Shown here: positions 62,766 to 64,000 of the stretch, one piece after another | Layout of the letters: the number at the start of each line of letters is the position of its first letter | How positions within the stretch are numbered: position 1 is the stretch's first letter | Assembly: GCA_934728065.1 (NCBI GenBank) | Contig: CAKVDW010000005.1 | Span: forward strand, 1 to 64,000 | DNA length: 64,000 nt | Origin: an uncultured Campylobacter sp. | Lineage (GTDB): Bacteria; Campylobacterota; Campylobacteria; Campylobacterales; Campylobacteraceae | Reading direction: 5' to 3' | Position numbers and translations under genes: made by a program | The notes under the pieces: generated by a model | What the model saw: only the letters and a program-made list of their open reading frames with translations | What the model was told of the DNA's origin: nothing | Databases searched by the model: none

Positions 62766-64000
62766 TGAATAATAATCCAAACCAACAAGGTGGCAACCAA
62801 ACGCCAAATAACAATAACTTTTTTAATAAAAATCCCATTCTCATCTTTGCTATTTTTGCCGTAGTGGCGATTTTGCTTTTTAAAAGTTTTGCAGACGGTT
62901 CATCATCTTTAACCACAGGTAGCGGTTTGGGCGGTGAATCAAGCAGAAATATAGCATATTCTGAACTTAAAAAACTCATAGAAAGCAATCAAATTTCGCA
63001 AGTGAGTATAGGGCAAACCTCGATTCGCGCTTTGTCTAATCAAAACACAGTTTATATTGCTAAAAAGGTTAGCAACGACCCAAGTCTCATTGCCTTGCTT
63101 GATGAAAAAAAGATTTCTTATGGGGCTTATTCTGAGACAAATTGGTTTACTGATATGATATTTTCTTGGCTTTTGCCTATATTGATATTCTTTGGAATTT
63201 GGATGTTTTTGGCTTCTCGTATGCAAAAAAATATGGGGAGTTCTATTTTAGGGATAGGCTCAAGTCGAAAATTAGTCAATAGCGAAAAACCAAAGGTCAA
63301 ATTTGGAGATGTAGCTGGGGTTGAGGAGGCAAAAGAGGAGGTCAAAGAAATCGTTGATTTTCTCAAACACCCTGAACGCTACATAAATTTGGGCGCGAAA
63401 ATTCCAAAAGGACTTTTGCTTGTAGGACCCCCAGGCACAGGCAAAACGCTTTTAGCTAAAGCCGTAGCAGGCGAGGCTGATGTGCCTTTTGTCAGTGTAT
63501 CTGGCTCATCTTTTATAGAAATGTTTGTTGGCGTTGGTGCAAGTAGGGTTAGGGATTTGTTTGAAAATGCCAAAAAAGAAGCTCCTGCTATCGTTTTCAT
63601 TGATGAAATCGATGCTATCGGCAAGAGTCGTGCGGCTGGAGCGATGATGGGCGGAAATGACGAAAGAGAACAAACCCTAAATCAACTTCTAGCCGAAATG
63701 GACGGCTTTGGCACAGAAAGTTCTCCTGTCATCGTTTTAGCCGCTACAAACCGCCCCGAAGTCCTTGATGCTGCGCTTTTACGCCCTGGTCGCTTTGACA
63801 GACAAGTGCTTGTGGATAAGCCTGATTTTAAGGGGCGTTGTGATATTTTAAAAGTGCATATGAAAGATGTAAAAATTTCGCCCGAAGTAAAGGTTGAGGA
63901 TGTTGCTCGCCTTACTGCTGGACTTGCGGGAGCTGATTTAGCAAATATCATCAATGAAGCGGCACTTTTAGCAGGACGCGATAACAAAAAATATGTTGAG
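62765..64000 (+). CDS. ftsH: ATP-dependent zinc metalloprotease FtsH (partial)
   Basis: Membrane-bound AAA protease that degrades unassembled membrane and regulatory proteins. 412 residues are visible before the window edge. An Asn/Gln-rich N-tail precedes the first helix ([17 protein letters not shown]), a periplasmic domain and the second helix ([20 protein letters not shown]). Then come Walker A GPPGTGKT (from residue 221), Walker B VFIDEID, and the second region of homology [21 protein letters not shown]. The HExxH protease motif lies beyond the edge. The ATG at 62765 is preferred to 62762 because of spacing to AAAAGGA. Confidence 0.95.
   Translation, partial: MNNNPNQQGGNQTPNNNNFFNKNPILIFAIFAVVAILLFKSFADGSSSLTTGSGLGGESSRNIAYSELKKLIESNQISQVSIGQTSIRALSNQNTVYIAKKVSNDPSLIALLDEKKISYGAYSETNWFTDMIFSWLLPILIFFGIWMFLASRMQKNMGSSILGIGSSRKLVNSEKPKVKFGDVAGVEEAKEEVKEIVDFLKHPERYINLGAKIPKGLLLVGPPGTGKTLLAKAVAGEADVPFVSVSGSSFIEMFVGVGASRVRDLFENAKKEAPAIVFIDEIDAIGKSRAAGAMMGGNDEREQTLNQLLAEMDGFGTESSPVIVLAATNRPEVLDAALLRPGRFDRQVLVDKPDFKGRCDILKVHMKDVKISPEVKVEDVARLTAGLAGADLANIINEAALLAGRDNKKYVE

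Overview
The window is a stretch of a low-GC Campylobacter chromosome from the thermotolerant, C. jejuni-like group. The evidence is ciaB, the Campylobacter-type methylesterase-only CheB, the flgI-flgM-flgN-flgK flagellar block with sigma54 and sigma28 promoters, and long runs of genes in the order I remember from C. jejuni NCTC 11168 (locus names below are from memory). The order is a mosaic of C. jejuni-like blocks joined differently, so this is probably a sister species or a rearranged lineage, not C. jejuni itself.

Layout. 0.05-2.2 kb: arylsulfate sulfotransferase (astA). 2.3-17.2 kb: a block like Cj0905-Cj0930: alr, the cell-shape carboxypeptidase pgp2, a copper chaperone/SCO pair, cysM, HU, ciaB, two tandem hotdog thioesterases, prs, cheR/cheB, rpiB, a coiled-coil membrane protein, apt, a DedA protein, pepA and ychF. 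17.3-18.4 kb: an unrecognised protein with two EF-hand loops behind a sigma28-like promoter. 18.4-23.2 kb: late flagellar genes. 23.2-29.9 kb: a TSUP permease, ahpC, fabH-plsX-rpmF-DUF177-ndk and ktrA/ktrB. 29.9-33.4 kb: tRNA-Phe, pepP, fabI and tpiA.

33.4-41.7 kb is an accessory island inserted between tpiA and pgk. It holds a frameshifted WYL-type regulator with a G11 tract; a small zinc-ribbon gene; a small unknown gene flanked by 46-47 bp direct repeats; a translationally coupled pair of dynamin-like GTPases followed by a second zinc-ribbon gene; and a second unit with a frameshifted membrane-associated gene and a tiny membrane protein. The two units share a near-identical control region: a CGACA-N5-TGTCG dyad at the -35 position, a TACAAT -10 box, and a leader bounded by long inverted arms. 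I think this is the most interesting part of the window. By its composition it is a candidate phage-defence or membrane-surveillance system related to the dynamin-pair (Leo/Eleos) type, but that function is inference.

41.7-44.9 kb: pgk-gapA and nadD-rsfS. 44.9-59.6 kb: lnt, then yajC-secD-secF-leuS-lptE, a degenerate-GGDEF-like protein, folC, an M23 peptidase overlapping a bactofilin (cell shape), mfd and a small ATPase. 59.6-60.4 kb: a second cluster of the hairpin repeats that also flank the island genes, including a roughly 195 bp inverted copy of an island segment. 60.5-64 kb: a PDC-like membrane protein, cheY, prmA and the start of ftsH, cut by the window edge. No rRNA, CRISPR array, integrase or transposase was seen.
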